A DNA stretch of 64,000 nt from positions 3,100,001 to 3,164,000 of the forward strand of contig NC_083382.1 of NCBI RefSeq assembly GCF_031755915.1, read 5' to 3'. Both the position numbers and the translations under genes were made by a program. Shown here piece by piece: positions 1-13,302 of this stretch (its first letter is position 1; the number at the start of each line of letters is the position of its first letter). Source of the stretch: Ziziphus jujuba (Eukaryota > Streptophyta > Magnoliopsida > Rosales > Rhamnaceae). The notes beneath the pieces were generated by a model. The model was not told where the DNA came from, did not search any database, and was given only the letters and a program-made list of their open reading frames with translations.

Positions 1-752
1 GTGGACAAAATACTTGTTAAGTTTAGTAAAAACGATACTGGTATAGCTAGAACACTCACAAATATGAATTTACACTTATCCAAGAACAAAAGGGAGAAAA
101 TACTTGAACTGCTCAAGCTGTAAGTAGATTGAGTAGATAAAAGAGTAATCCAAACAAAGATCATTGGAAAAAAATCATTAGAGTACTAAAGTTCTTACGA
201 TATACTCGTAATTACAGACTGCATCATATGAGATATCCCACTATATTAGAATGATATAGTGATGCAAATTAGATATCAGATATTAATAATTCAAAGTCCA
301 CAAGTGACTATAGTTTCACATTAACAGGTGCAGTCGTAATATGGAAGTTCTTAAAACATGCTGTTACAGCTCGGTCCACAATGGAATCTAAGTTTATTGT
401 ATTAAAAAAAATATGGTGAAAAGGGTAAATGACAACATTATTTTTTAGAGGACATTCTAAGGTGGCCTAAACCTGTGCCGGCAATAGATATACACTATGA
501 AAGTCAATCTATGATTGAAATGGCACAAAATATTATGTATAATGGAAAATCTAGATACATTTATCATAGACATAATTCCATTAGATACTAATCTCAACTG
601 GAGTTATCTCGATAGACTATGTAAAGTCTAAAGGTAATATAGCGGATCCGTTAACCAAAAGGTTGAATATAAATTTAGCTGAGAAATCATCGAGGAAAAT
701 GGGATTGAAGCCCGTAAGGAAAGTCGATACAATGGAGACCCAACCTAGTTGA
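1..752 (+). pseudogene. Ty1/copia pol remnant, RNase H 3' end
   Basis: Translating all three plus frames gives the ordered C-terminal blocks of a plant copia polyprotein: a block near 150-290 (NPNKDHWKKIIRVLK, LRYTRNY, then YSDAN with adjacent stops), the RNase H block near 300-410 ([23 protein letters not shown]), and the tail near 595-752 (STGVISIDYVKSKGNIADPL, then EKSSRKMGLKP) ending in TGA at 750-752. The fragment is cut by the window start. Frameshifts and several stops separate the blocks, so it cannot encode a working RNase H. Order and wording of the blocks match the family closely, so identity is firm; copy age and clade are inference. Confidence 0.9.
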
Positions 753-1300
753 TTGGAGATTCCAAGATCTAGGTTCAATGGGAGAATGCAATTGTAAAGA
801 CTGGTATGGATCACTAAGGGGGTTAGTCATCTGTCCATTCCTATGATGAAATAGTGGTAGATAAAGATTAAACATAAAGTAAGCTTTTGATGATTCTTAT
901 ATGTGTGTTCGGCAATGTATGCATAATCATGCTGATTACATTGGAAATAAGAATCACCTATGTGAGAGAGAAGAGTGGCCGCTTTAAAGAAGAATTGTTA
1001 ATGACATAATTCTTTAGAAACTCTCGCAGCACCAAAAAGGTGTTTAAGGTCAAAATCAACACAACAGTGAGAACTGAATTGTACCAGGAAAGAATTATGT
1101 GTGAACTATATTATCATTTACACAAATGATGAAATGGTTTAAAAATTTCATATCTACCATTAGTTAATAAAGTAAATATAATTTCACAAGGAAAGATTCA
1201 ATGAGTAACATCTACCTATCCTATGTAGATTCCAATCGTAGAGCTTTACTATCGGAGTTCTATATTGTTCCTATTCATCAAATCATTATTGTAGGGGATT
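753..1300 (+). mobile_element. Probable 3' untranslated region and LTR remnant of the copia element
   Basis: This stretch directly follows the copia stop codon and has no open frame. In copia elements of this type the polypurine tract and 3' LTR follow pol immediately. I could not place TG/CA ends, a TSD or a matching second LTR (the other end lies outside the window), so assignment rests on position only. Confidence 0.35.
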
Positions 1301-1638
1301 ATAACGTCTTCAATAAATGGAATTGAATGATTTGACATTAATGAGTGTTTTATGGGTTTTAATGGGATTAATGGCTCAGTTTTTTAGTTTTTCCTAACGT
1401 TTGGTTTTAAGGAAACATGGATTTTTGGCAAAATCAATTTTTTTTTTGAAACAACATAATACACATTCTTCTTGAGATTTTTTTAATAGAGAGATAAATT
1501 TTGAGTTTTGGTGTTGTGAGTGTTGTGTGTGGTAAAGCTTAGGTACTGAAAGTCCATAGTAAAAGATTTTGATGGTACTGTGTTCAAGATCTAACAATTC
1601 GTTGTATCTTAAGAGACAAATGTTACAAAGCAATCTGC

Positions 1639-1828
1639 ACCGGTGGGACGAAATTTGGTATTAAGGATACTATAGTATCATATAGACCTCGAATCAATCT
1701 ACATCGCTCACTCAATTTTTATACAATTTTCATACCGGTTGGGCAAAATTCGGTATTAAAATTACTGTGGTATCACACAGATCTCGAATCAATCCAGATC
1801 GCTCACTCAATTTTCATACAGGTTCTAA
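1639..1828. repeat. Two diverged tandem copies of a 95-bp unit
   Basis: Copy 1 starts at 1639 and copy 2 at 1734, both with ACCGG. Both share the spaced words GGTATTAA, CTCGAATCAATC and ATCGCTCACTCAATTTT. Function unknown; it may be a remnant of a terminal repeat. Confidence 0.7.
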
Positions 1829-2244
1829 AATATATTTTGTTTTCCCTATTTTATTTTAGCAGTCACAACTACTCTTGAATATCTAACAACATGGAAAAGT
1901 ATTTATCTAAGTGTTCTACAACAGCTTATTCTTGTCATAAGAAAAGTAACATTGGGAAAGAGTTCGAAGCTCAATAGTTGAAATGGCAGTACATTGACAG
2001 CACAAGGATGTTCTTGATCCACCTGTATATTAAGCTGGGCTGAATCAGCAAGGAAAAGCATTCAACAAAATAGAAAATGAGAACTACACTGGTTCGAGTA
2101 CCTAGTCACATTTCATTATTTTGGAATGCCTTTTACTTAAAAATGGGTTTCTTTAAATACAAGGAGCCAAGTCAGACATCCAATCAAATAATGCAAAAGC
2201 ACTGACAAGGTAACTTTACGAGTAAAATTTAGAAAATAATATCA

Positions 2245-2268
2245 ACACACACACACACACACACACAC
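2245..2268. repeat. (AC)12 microsatellite
   Basis: Twelve uninterrupted AC units. The surrounding 1829-2440 has no recognisable gene or element. Confidence 0.95.
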
Positions 2269-2439
2269 CAACTTACAAGATGTAAGGAGGTCTGAACTTG
2301 AAGTTAGCTGACAAAATTTTTTAGACTACTCGACTGCTGGGTCTGTAACAAGCACTAAACAAATGAAGATCAGCTTCCAAATAGTAAAAATAATTTTGAC
2401 AGAGTAGATGTAGACCAACTCTGTTTATTTATTTATTTT

Positions 2440-3010
2440 TAATCTAATTTACAGCATAAGAGTGAAGCTTGGAAAGCATACTCTTGAAGAACACCATAGC
2501 TCCCTCCAGCAATCTGCAAACAAAATAACTTCATCATTTCCACTACTTCCGGCATAAACATATACATACAAATCCATATACATAAATACATACATACTGA
2601 TGAACTAAATCCGATCTAAATACAACACAAAAACAACCTAAAACATTGATCCAATCCGTATGCAACACAAAATAACCGAAAACTAAATCCGAAATACAAC
2701 CCAACAGCAAAATCAAAGGGTTTGGTGATTAAGCTCGGATCAGTAACAAATTGATTACTTAAAATAATCAGGAAAACAAAAATAAATTAAAAAAAAAAAA
2801 GTCGAAGCGCAAGCAAACGAATAGTTCACGGTAAAGTTTAGAAATTGCAGAGTATTTTGCCAAGAAATTGGAGAGAATGAAAGGGGGAAAATTCAAAGTG
2901 AGAGGCAAAGTGAAAGAGAAAAAGCTGGCAGCAGATATTCTCTCTCTTTTTATTTCTACGCCAGCTTGGAACCTGACTAGTGTAGGTAGGATCGTAGGAC
3001 AGCAACAATA
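2440..3010 (-). other. Possible 5' UTR, leader intron and first coding exon of an unidentified gene
   Basis: Read on the minus strand, 3010-2520 resembles a plant 5' leader: a CT-rich stretch, then a T-rich intron-like stretch ending TTTGCAG near 2515. It is followed by a short frame with ATG near 2496 (MVFFKSMLSKLHSYAV) that stops within about 20 codons. No downstream exon was found. It could be a truncated gene front or chance. I do not recognise the peptide. Confidence 0.25.
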
Positions 3011-3335
3011 AGATTTCCAAAATATATTATTTTCACAAAAAAAAAAAAGAATTTCAAAATATATTAGAAATCGTCAAATTGATTGCAAACTAAATTAGGA
3101 ATGTCAAATTATGCCCAAAATAATTATAATAAATAATAATAATAGAAACATCAAGTTGCTGTAATTTAATTAATACTTTTCCCTTTTATAAAAAAAAAAA
3201 ATACTTTTCCCTAAAATTATTAGAACACAATTTACATGTTTCTTAAAAGATGAAACCAGCTATAATTTATATTCATTTTCAATGGTCACATTTTGATAAA
3301 AATGACAACATTTTTATGAAAATTACAATCATGAG

Positions 3336-6305
3336 TGTCAGGATCCGTCCAAAATTCCTCACCGGAACCCTAGACAAGCCCTGATCCCAGGGAAACCCTA
3401 CCGGACCCTCCTATGGAAAATCCGGCAGAACCTCCCCTAAGGGATGGACTTACCACAAATTCCTGCACTGAAAACACACTTCTATAATGTCCCCTTATTC
3501 CTCCCATAATACTACAAGTTAATTCCACAAGTTTCAGCACTCCAAAAATAAGTACAGTAATCCAGTGCATAATAAAATACATAAGTGTCCCATACAGTAT
3601 ACAGAGCTTCATGAAGTACTACTAAGTATAGAATACAACAAGAGTGAAAGAAATATTACAACTGCAATAAAAGAAGAACAGGGTACTTCACGAACTAAAA
3701 CAGCGATGAAGATCAAGTCCGCTCCGGGTGAACACCGACAACCTGGTACCTAGAGGAACGAAATTTGAAAATATGAGATGCTAATCATCTCAGTGAGTGA
3801 CCCTATCTACTATACAATATAATACCACGGTAATAAGTAGATAAATAATAATTAATTGGAAATAATAATTTCTCTCAAAACCCTTACAATTCTCTCAGTT
3901 GGAAAAGTTCCCCTTTTAAAACCTTTTCACAAAACCCTTTGTTCGTATTCCCCAAAAATCAAGACATCAAATAAATACCAGAAACAGTAATAATTATATT
4001 TTTAATTCCAATAAAATTTCAAATATTTATTTTAAAAGCACAGTTCTGAAAACCACTTGATGCACCCACTATATACCAGTGGCGCCAACAGTACCCAGCC
4101 TCCCAAGGTACCACCAGACAGGAGGTTATAGAAAGAAACCGGCATACGGTCGCGTGGCGTCCCACTGCGCCGCTGCTAACTGGTGTCCCGGCCATGGAGG
4201 GGTGGCCTACCCTCATCCGATGGCAACCACAGGACAACCTCATAATATCACCTGCGCGCTACTCACACCCACCTGCGCGCTAATCACATCCGTGTGCACA
4301 ATATCCATATCACATATAAATAGAACACCAGTACGTGCACGGTGCATCTAAAAATCATAAAATCCACATATTTAATTTATATATCAAATTTCACATTTTG
4401 CATAACATAGCGGGTTTATTCCATCCGCTTGAACCCGGAAATTCTCCACAAATTCTTTATAATCAACACCATAAATTCCATGATTTTCAAATCCACCAAC
4501 TCCCAAATATTCACATTTTCCAATAGCATAAATAATTTCACGAAATATAATAATTAAATCTCACAATATCCCATGGGCATGCTTACAAAAAATTGGAGTC
4601 ACCAACATAAACAAATATTTTCCTTGTAATATTTGAAAATCAAATCATGCCCGATTTATTGTTAAAACCACAAGAATTTCAAAATCCTCAATACCATAAA
4701 ATAATTTCACATGTGCATAAATTTATATAATGCATATTTTCTTTAATCAAAATAAATTCGCCAATAATTACACAATAAATCAATTAAATATTTGGCACAT
4801 AGAAATTAAATTCCAAATATTCAGATCACACATAATATTCACCAATTAAATTCCCAAAATTAATTTGAAGGTGGGTCACTCACCTTAAGCACGTATCTCA
4901 ATCAAGATCCTCCGTAGGATCGACTCCGCTACTCGCACGTGTACCTAAAACATCCACAGTACACCAAACCACAAATATTAATATTTTAATCGGGTAACAC
5001 CCAAATGGGTACCCGGGGAGCGAACACTAAACGATATCTAAAATTTACGAGTTATATACCAAATCGAAGCTCGAGTGATGAGAATCACGGATTCGGTCTT
5101 AATTTTCGGTGATCGGACCCGAGGTGGTCGGAATCTTGCCGGAAAGCTTTCGGGTTTCGACTTCACAATTCTCCCAAACTGTTGCAAATTGACGGAAACG
5201 GATGCCAGATTCGGGTTCAGGAGGTCAAACACAGTCAGGAGGGATCGGCGGTGCAACTGGGTACTCGCCGGAACAGTAACTCCTGGCGAGCCGCCGCGGT
5301 CACCGGCAACCGTCACCGGCGGCGGCGCGTGCGGTGGCCGTTGGCTGGGGTTTTTTGTAGATTTGTAGATCAAGGGGGGAGGAATCCAATGGGACCGGTG
5401 GTGAGGCAAACGGAGGCCGGACGGTAGAGAAATCGCGGTTTGAAGAATTTCGGCCCCTCGCCGGAAAAAGCTCCGATCCCAGCGCGTCGGTGGTCCGGTG
5501 GCCATGAAATTTAGTGGGTAGGCCGGACTTGAGGAGGTGGTGAGGCCTGGCTGGTGCGTGTGGCCGGAAATGGGTCAAACGGCGGTGGCCGACGGTGGAG
5601 GGAAAAATCGCCGCCGATCTTCGCCGCCTCGATCCGGGCGCGTCCGGCGGCCAATGGCCGTGAAATTTTGGGGTTTTACCGAAAATGGGGAGGGGCTTCT
5701 TGCTGGCTGGCGTGTGTACAGTGAATCGGCCGGAAAATTTGAAAAACTCCGGTGGCCGGTCGAACTCTCTCTCTCTTTCTCTCTCTTCCCCGAGATTTTT
5801 GTCAAATAAAAGCCACCGTGTGACACTATTCATTCCACGTGGACCAATCAGAAGCTGACATGTGGCGTCACTGTGCACTTAAGCCAGATATAATAAAATA
5901 TTGCGGTATCCGGCGAACTTCAAACGTCCATAACTTTTCAACCAAATGTCCGATTTAAGCGTGCCGCTAGTCTATGAACTCGTATTGACGAGTACTTTAC
6001 AACCATACAAGAGTCAAAACAAAATTATACAATGGTAAAAAGTCAACTCCCAGCACCTTCTGGACAGTTTGCACCTCAACTTGTTTTGCCCATAACTTTC
6101 AAACCGTAGCTCCATTTTCGAGGTGCTACTAGTCTACGAACTCGGGCATCATGCACTTCGCCACGGTACCCTGGTCAACTCAAAATTTCAACTGGAACAA
6201 AAAGTCAACTTTTAACCCTCTCGGTCAACGGTCAACGTCAACAGTCAACAGTCAACCTCGGTCAACGTGCAAAAATTCCGACATGGTTCGGGACGGGGTG
6301 TTACA
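3336..6305 (-). mobile_element. Solo LTR (copy A) of the long-LTR Ty3/gypsy family
   Basis: On the plus strand the copy begins TGTCAGGATCCGTCC and ends GGGACGGGGTGTTACA, the same ends as the LTRs of the complete element at 13991-24182, so the element orientation is minus. It is bounded by TGAG on both sides (a 4-bp match; the 5-bp flank ATGAG reappears if one A was lost at the 3' end). No PBS, PPT or internal sequence adjoins it, so it is a solo LTR of 2970 bp, probably left by LTR-LTR recombination. It has the GC-rich centre (about 5090-5760) of the copy B/E type. Open frames inside it, up to 192 codons, are not conserved as coding. Confidence 0.93.
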
Positions 6306-8122
6306 TGAGAGTGTTATTTATTTTTTTCGTTTTTTACTTTTTTTTTTTTCTTTTCGCTGAAATTGGAGGGATCCTGTTGTATTGAATTTCCTTTTTGTGT
6401 GCAAAAGCATGTAAAAAATATATGTCCCCAAAAGTATTGGGTTATTTAAGAATCCAGAGCATGTTCGTTATATTGCCTGGTGCTTAAAGTGTTATAATTT
6501 TTGAAGGTAATGATTATCAAATTATACAAAATTAAATATATGTATATATATATTTATTATTTATATTGTATCATTTGACCCGTGTAATTGCTGCTTGAGT
6601 ATTAAATCAAGAGATTGAAACATTCTTTTTTTTTTCATTTTTGCTTTTTTTTTTTTTTGACTTGAAAAACAAAAACAAAATAATAAAAATCAGAGAAAAA
6701 AGAATTGGTGGATTTAGCTTTATCCTACAATCCTAGATTGAAGATCAAAATGAAAAGCAACAATAGCTGCCAAGTACAATGGTATCCCATGCTTGCTTCG
6801 CTATAATATTTATTAAATCATTAATTTGAGACCTATCATTCTTTTTTTCTTCTGATGATACCGTTTCTTCGTGACTATCAAATTCTTTGATTCAAATCTA
6901 AATCCCATGTGATAATATTTACTTCTTTATTCTATTTTTAAGATATATACTTTTATTCTTTATGCTCTTTTTTTTGTCCTTTATATGTATTTTTTTTGGG
7001 TAAATTCATTTATATGTATTTATTTAGGTGTATATTTGTCTTTTCATTTTTGGAGCCAATATTTGCCAACCTGGAGAAAGTATTGTAAGCTAAGCTAAAA
7101 ATTATACCTGTTTAACATAATATATTTATTAAATTTTGAATTATATTACATTAAGATCTTGAGATTTACAAATTGGTCATTTTTTTTTTTTAATCTATTA
7201 CTCATAATAAAAGAGCGGAGTGCTCTAAGGGCAGCTCCGGAAAAGAAAAGAAAAAATACTTCCAGTATGGATATATATATATATATATATATTGTATATT
7301 ACATCTTTTTCATCTCAATATTTTGTATTTTATTTTCTTTTTGTTTTTTGTGTTTATTTTTGTGTGTTTTAGAAAATCACAACAAGCACCATGTTTGACG
7401 TATGAACCTATCCTTCATAGGCCGAAAGTTATAGTTACATTGCTGTAAGCCGGTATCAAGAGAAGGAATCAACAAAAAACATGGATTGCAAACCTTGCCG
7501 TCTACTATATATCGTATTTAGCAGAACCGTATCATAGTTTCGTTCTCATTCCAGTCATAAGCCATGTCCTTTTTGTTTTTTCTATATATATATATATATA
7601 TATGTATATGTATGTATGTTAACTTTGACTTGGTGGCGTGACTAACAGAATTCATACCAAAGACTTGTGGTTTTCATATTAAACAAAGTCATACGGGCTC
7701 ATCAACACGCCATGCATATCAGGTGTGAAAAGATGGATTGGCTCACAGAAATTCTAAGCTCACAGAAATGTTGTTTCCAATAGCATGAATTGGCTCACAG
7801 AAATTCTAAGCTCAAGCTTCCAGCATATGGTAACAAAACATTAAAAAAACTTCAATTCCACATATTTAATATATGGATATCTTGCAAATATTTCCAAAGT
7901 CACTTTTAAGTGTCAATTTTTAAGAGTAAATTTTTCTTTTAGTGTTTGACAAAAAAACATTAAAACGAAATTTTCTTTTACAATTATAAAAACAAATTAG
8001 AATACTTCGAGAACTAACACCAGTAAAAAAAAAACAGTTGATGCAGTTGAAAAAGTACTTTTAACAACAACTTTAGCAAAGCATTCATCTTACTGGACAA
8101 TTCCTTGAACGATAAATTAACC
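6306..8122. other. AT-rich intergenic DNA, no gene seen
   Basis: Long T and A runs, a (TA)n tract near 7270-7291 and another near 7584-7603. A 23-bp sequence containing TTGGCTCACAGAAATTCTAAGC recurs at about 7738 and 7789. No exon-like or transposon-coding segment was recognised on either strand. Confidence 0.6.
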
Positions 8123-11100
8123 CTACCGAGGAAAACTTTCAGAAATGGACATATCATTAATACTAGTTGACTTAAACTGGCTTGCAGATTTATCAGATTC
8201 GATCCCAATTGAAGGTATGTCTCGGTCAGTTCTAGGTTGAGGGAAAAAAGCTGGCTTTCGAGGTAAGGCCAATGCGAGAGAGTAAGTGCTTGACATGAGA
8301 ACTATTGTTGCTATTGTGGGTCTGTCAGCTGGATCTTCCTCTACGCAAAGTAAGCCAATTTGGATACATCTGATTACAGCATTTCTCGAGTAAGAATTTC
8401 CAAAGCTCGGATCCAATATCTCCAAGATTGTCCCATCTCTCCAATGTTTCCAAACCTATATTAATTCATAGTGCCATTTAAAATGTCACGACAACAAATG
8501 ATGAAATAAATTAGAGAGTTTCATTTTGGTTCATACTCACATAGCTCAAGAGGTCCATGGCACCATCCGATTGAAGAAAACTGCTATTCTTCTTGCCAGT
8601 TATAATCTCCAAAATCAATACACCAAAACTGTAAACATCGGACTTCACAGAGAATTGTCCATAAAATGCATACTCTGGAGGCATGTAACCACTACAGCGA
8701 GCCAACCACGGACAACAAAATTTAGTTTAATACACGGTTTAAATTCGTAAATATTTGAATTGTATTAATTCTACATCATTGGTAAGTAAGAGGGTAACCT
8801 ATATAAGCAAAGTTATTCACAGAAATCATATCTAACAAGATCATTATAAGCAGAATGCACATGGTACGTACAGAGAAGCTGACCAACAGGTGTACAAATA
8901 TTTGAAAGTAATGAATGCGCTCATTGATCGTTGAGAGACTGGTAATGCAAATTCTTACTATGTCCCAACAATTCTATTGGTATTCCCCTGAGTTTGGTCA
9001 ACTCCAAAAAGCCTTGCCGTCCCAAAGTCTGAAATTTTCGGGTTCATTTCATAATCCAACAATATGTTGCTAGATTTAAGATCGCAATGTATAATTCTGG
9101 ATTGAGAATCTTCATGAAGATAAAGAGCACCTCGAGCAACCCCATTAATAATTTTGTAACGCCTTGACCAATCCAACTGTCCTTGCTTTTCACAGTCTAC
9201 AAATATGTTATTAGTAAAAATATATTCAGCTCAATATAAAACAACCAAATATTTTGTACCTTGTCAATAAAGAAATGGCTCAGTTCCAAGAAGAAAATAG
9301 GGAAAAAGCCTACAAATATATTAATTTATGTATATAATGGTATATTGGTCCTTAATATGCTTACCGATCTTAAAATTTATATAGATTCCATAAATCTTCT
9401 AGCATTTTAGATATGTAGCAAACATTTTTAGTTCAAATTATATTGAAATGTACTCTGACCAATATTAATGGCTTATGCTGAAATTTTTAAATATGACAGA
9501 AAATAAACCAAACAGGAAGTGGTCAAGGCTTTTGTTTGGCACAAATTCGTAAACAAGAATCTTTTCTTCCCCTTCCAAGCAAAATCCCAATAGCCTAGCT
9601 AGATTTTTGTGTTGAAGCATAGCTACAAACAGAACCTCTGTCTTAAATTCTTCTGCTCCTTGCCTAGAGCTTCTTGAGAGCCTCTTTGCCGCTATATGTT
9701 GCCCATTTGGAAGTGTTCCCTAAATTATGGTTAAAATCAGTAGCGTTGAGAAATGTAGAAAAAGTTATATGCCATATGAAAATTTACTATCTGAAAATCA
9801 ATATACCTTGAAAACCTCACCAAATCCACGTTCACCTAATTTGTTAACATCAGAGAAGTTGTCTGTGGCTGCTTTAATTGCACTCAAATCAAATTGCAAC
9901 GATTCTACGGTAGTTATTTCATTCCCATCTACATAATCATTAAGAAGTAAAATGTACAACAAAATTTTAAAACAGTAATCATACATGACACAATCAAATC
10001 GTGCAGTGGGAGAAAATAATAATGCATGACTTGAATTTGAACACAAAATAAACTCTCTTTATACAGTTTTACCATTTCCTTTTTGTATAGCGTTGTACTT
10101 ATTCTTTGCCCTTCTTCTTAGGAAATAGTATCCTACAGAAGAAAGGAACAAAACAACGGCAATAGAAGCACCAATGGAAATTATAAGTGTTGTAAAGATT
10201 TGACTTTTTCCTGCAAAGACGATATAATATGTCTATTATACACGTATATATATACATATAATATACATTTAAATATATAAATTCAAACTTATATCAAATT
10301 GAATTGATTATTTTATCATCAAATCCACTCCTTTCCAGCTGTTGTGATTGGGGGGGAACTCTAATATAAAATTTAGCGTCTATTTGGAAAAGCTACAGAT
10401 ACTAAATCTTTTTATCAAAATTTTGATAACCAATTATGTGACAGTTTTTTAATAGTGTTAAATTGATGTTATCCTTATATACATAGGAACGTAAACCACT
10501 TAAAAGATGTCACATCATGGATACCAAAATTTTGATAAAAAAATCTACTCACTCTAGATTTATCCAAAATAATTTAACGGTTTACAGCGAAGGATTTAAT
10601 TATAAAATTATCAAGTAGACTTTATAGGAACTTAGTTATGAATATATATTCAAACTCAAATAAGATCAACCTTATTTTATCAAATTAAAATTCATTTTTG
10701 ATGACGATTAAATTCTATCAATAGATCAGATTTTAAGTAAAAATTTAATTGATTGTCAAACATGGACTTTAATTTACTAAAATAAGGCATACCTTAAAGA
10801 TATAAAATGAGAAAAAATAGTACTTGTCACCACTAGTGATGTTCACTAGTGGGTCCCATGTATATATATTAGTTATATGTAGGAATTTAATTTGAGTGGT
10901 AGCTATTTAAGTTCTCCATTACTAATCAACAATTTCCAAAACGGAGTATCTAGCATCGATTTGTAAAAAAACTAAAATTACTAATAATATATAATGAGGT
11001 AATGTCTTAATTTACCCTTAGATCCTGTTGGAGGTGGAGGAACGAGCACAGGCATCGGAACGAGCATAGGCGCCGGGGTTGGTGCAGCAGTGAACTCGTA

Positions 11101-11830
11101 AAATGGATAGATTTCGAATCTCATATTGCAACTGGGGTTCAGAAGATATGCCCCACGTTGTCCATAACAACAACCCGGAATACTTGAAAACAGTTCTCGA
11201 AGACACTCATCGCAGTCGGAGCTGTTCAGGTCCGGGGTGCATTGAACGAGGCTAAACAAAGTCTCAGAAGCTGAAAAGTTTGCTTCTTTTGTGGCATATT
11301 TTTTAGCCCCAGGTGGAGCGTTAACGGCTCTAGTCATCGAGTCATTCATTGATAGTTGTATCAGCTGAATAAACCGGAGTTTGTCGGCAATTTCTTGTGA
11401 GTTCGCGAAAGTAATAGCAGGCTTTCTCTCCATGCGACCGAAGAAAGATTCGTTCAAGTAGCGTACCATACAAGGCTCGTACCATATTACAGCCACTTTT
11501 TCTATGAGACAATATTTCTCACTAAATCTTCGGCTGCAGCTACTGTCAAACATTCTTGGCACAAATCTGTTGTTAAGTCAAAACGGCATAGAAACGAGCC
11601 ATAAACAGCCGTTCCGGGTCTTGGCCAAAAGAGGTGTTGTAGAATCCGGTGCCGCGAGTGGAATTGGAAATGAGAGAAGAGAGGAGTTGATTGAGATTAG
11701 ATTGGTAGGTGCTGTTTGGTGTGAAAGTGGTTGTGTTTTAACATACAGGGTGTCCTTCAAGGTTAGCTTCAGTGGAAAGGCTAAGCCGGATAAGCGACCA
11801 GATGATCACAATAGGGACCGCCACATTCAT
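8123..11830 (-). pseudogene. Cysteine-rich receptor-like protein kinase (CRK/DUF26) pseudogene, seven exons
   Basis: Minus-strand exons: 11830-11016 (signal peptide and two DUF26 domains), 10210-10073 (membrane span IISIGASIAVVLFL), 9928-9807 (glycine loop), 9719-9509, 9196-8959, 8691-8541 and 8455-8123 (stop TAG). Introns are GT-AG. The last kinase exons are 211, 238 and 151 bp, as I recall for the CRK family. Intact CRKs are plasma-membrane receptors: the ectodomain senses apoplastic cues and the Ser/Thr kinase signals inside. The kinase frame stays open: AAK lysine, DFG, MPPEY, and PSFG near the C-terminus. Two key motifs are altered: the loop reads GERGFG instead of GxGxxG, and the catalytic loop reads HCD instead of HRD. 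Exon 1 has an in-frame TAA after the first DUF26 cysteine (GHPVC) and two apparent 1-bp deletions, after QDPERL and after AAAEDLVR. The second DUF26 (SSDCDECL, GCCYGQRG, PSCNMRFE) is in frame. Secretion of a normal receptor is therefore not expected. Confidence 0.9.
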
Positions 11831-13302
11831 ATAACCTGAAGGAGCAGTCATCTTGATGATCAATCTCACGACTTCCTGTTCGTCATCATATCAATTTAAA
11901 TAGAAATATAATGCAAGACGTGACAAGAGTAGCAAGAATGTAAATTTCAGCAGTGACATCTGGGTTTCCTTGACCGAAAAATTCCACAGAGGCCAAGCCA
12001 TTGTTTCAGTGTTAAATAAACAGGCCATTTCCTTGACTTTCAAAGTCTTCGATCGGAGATCAACGGTGGTAAATAGCTATTGAAAAGTCATTTGATTGGT
12101 AAATTGCTATTGAAAAGTCATAAAAGTCATTTGGTTGGAAAGTACAGCTCCGTGTTGACTAATTAGTTATGTCATGTAGCTAGGTTGGTTAGCTAGCTAG
12201 CTAGCTTACTTATCTCTCTCTTTTTCGAGAAATTATTGGCCAGCTCGGTCCTACTACATCATTCAATTATACTATGTTGATATGATATATTATTTATTTA
12301 TTTTTTAAATTCAACGTAATTAAATTTTAAATTTATAAATTATTTCTTAACAAATCAATTTTCTGTAATATTTCATCCAAAATAAATCAATTCCTCCAAT
12401 ATGGATTTATTAATACATTTAATTTCTTTTAAAAGAATTATCTTATTCATTTTATTTCTTAAATAATTTTAAAAAAATTGAAATATTTTTTCTTGTTGTT
12501 CTTAATTTATTCTAAAGAAAGTAAAAATATTAGACATATTAATGCTCTACTTTTATAAGCATTTTGAAAAAAAAAAATTTGATACAGGCATACATGATAT
12601 ATATATATATATATATCATTTTTTTCAAATAATATCAACATAAAGAGAAGTATAAAAAAATATATTATTAAATAAAGTAAGTGATATTGTTTGATGAAAA
12701 ATGAAGGATTAACTACCCAAAAAAAACAAAAAAGAAAAAAAAAAAGAAGCCGACTTTTTTAAAGAAAAATGACAAACAAAAAAATCGAGGCCAAGTGTGC
12801 AAAACACACTAAAAATGAGGATCAACGGTGCAAATAACCTTTTGTTTTTTCTCTTGTTTGCTTATCTCTTCCACCAATAAAGGTCCAATAAGCAAGTCAT
12901 CCAATTGGCAATACCTCAGTACTCGCTTTCTTCTTTTATTGGTGATAACTATTGGGTTCTAGTTTTTATTTAACAAAGAATCAATTTTGTAACCTGTTCT
13001 TTGTTGTATATATATATATATATATATTTAAGATGTTACGAATACGAGAACAAAGCCCAACAAAGTGATGGAATGAATCAATATTTTACTTTTCATTCGC
13101 TGAATTAATTTGCACAACCATATAAACATTTAAAAGGAAAGTAAAATTAAAAGGTGATTCCATGACTAAGGAGACTTTAATAGATACAACAAAATATATA
13201 CATGTGGAATTATAATATATTACAGAGTGTAAATGATGGTGCCATAGCTGTGATATGGTGGTAGAATGCCGTAGTTATGACGTGTGCATATAAATGCCGT
13301 AG
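11831..13302. other. AT-rich intergenic DNA with a short tandem repeat
   Basis: The part next to 11830 should hold the former CRK promoter, but no convincing TATA box was identified. A (TA)n tract lies at about 13009-13027. A 28-bp unit starting ATGCCGTAGTTATGACGTGT is directly repeated at 13266-13293 and 13294-13321. No genes seen. Confidence 0.6.

Noticed and set aside
4079..4351. Frame beginning MAPTVPSLPRYHQTGG that recurs in several LTR copies
   Set aside because: Recurrence reflects LTR homology. The frame is broken or altered in copies D, E, F and G, so no coding constraint is seen.
8123..11830. An intact CRK receptor gene
   Set aside because: The in-frame TAA and two apparent 1-bp deletions in exon 1 break the ectodomain frame, despite the well-preserved kinase exons.
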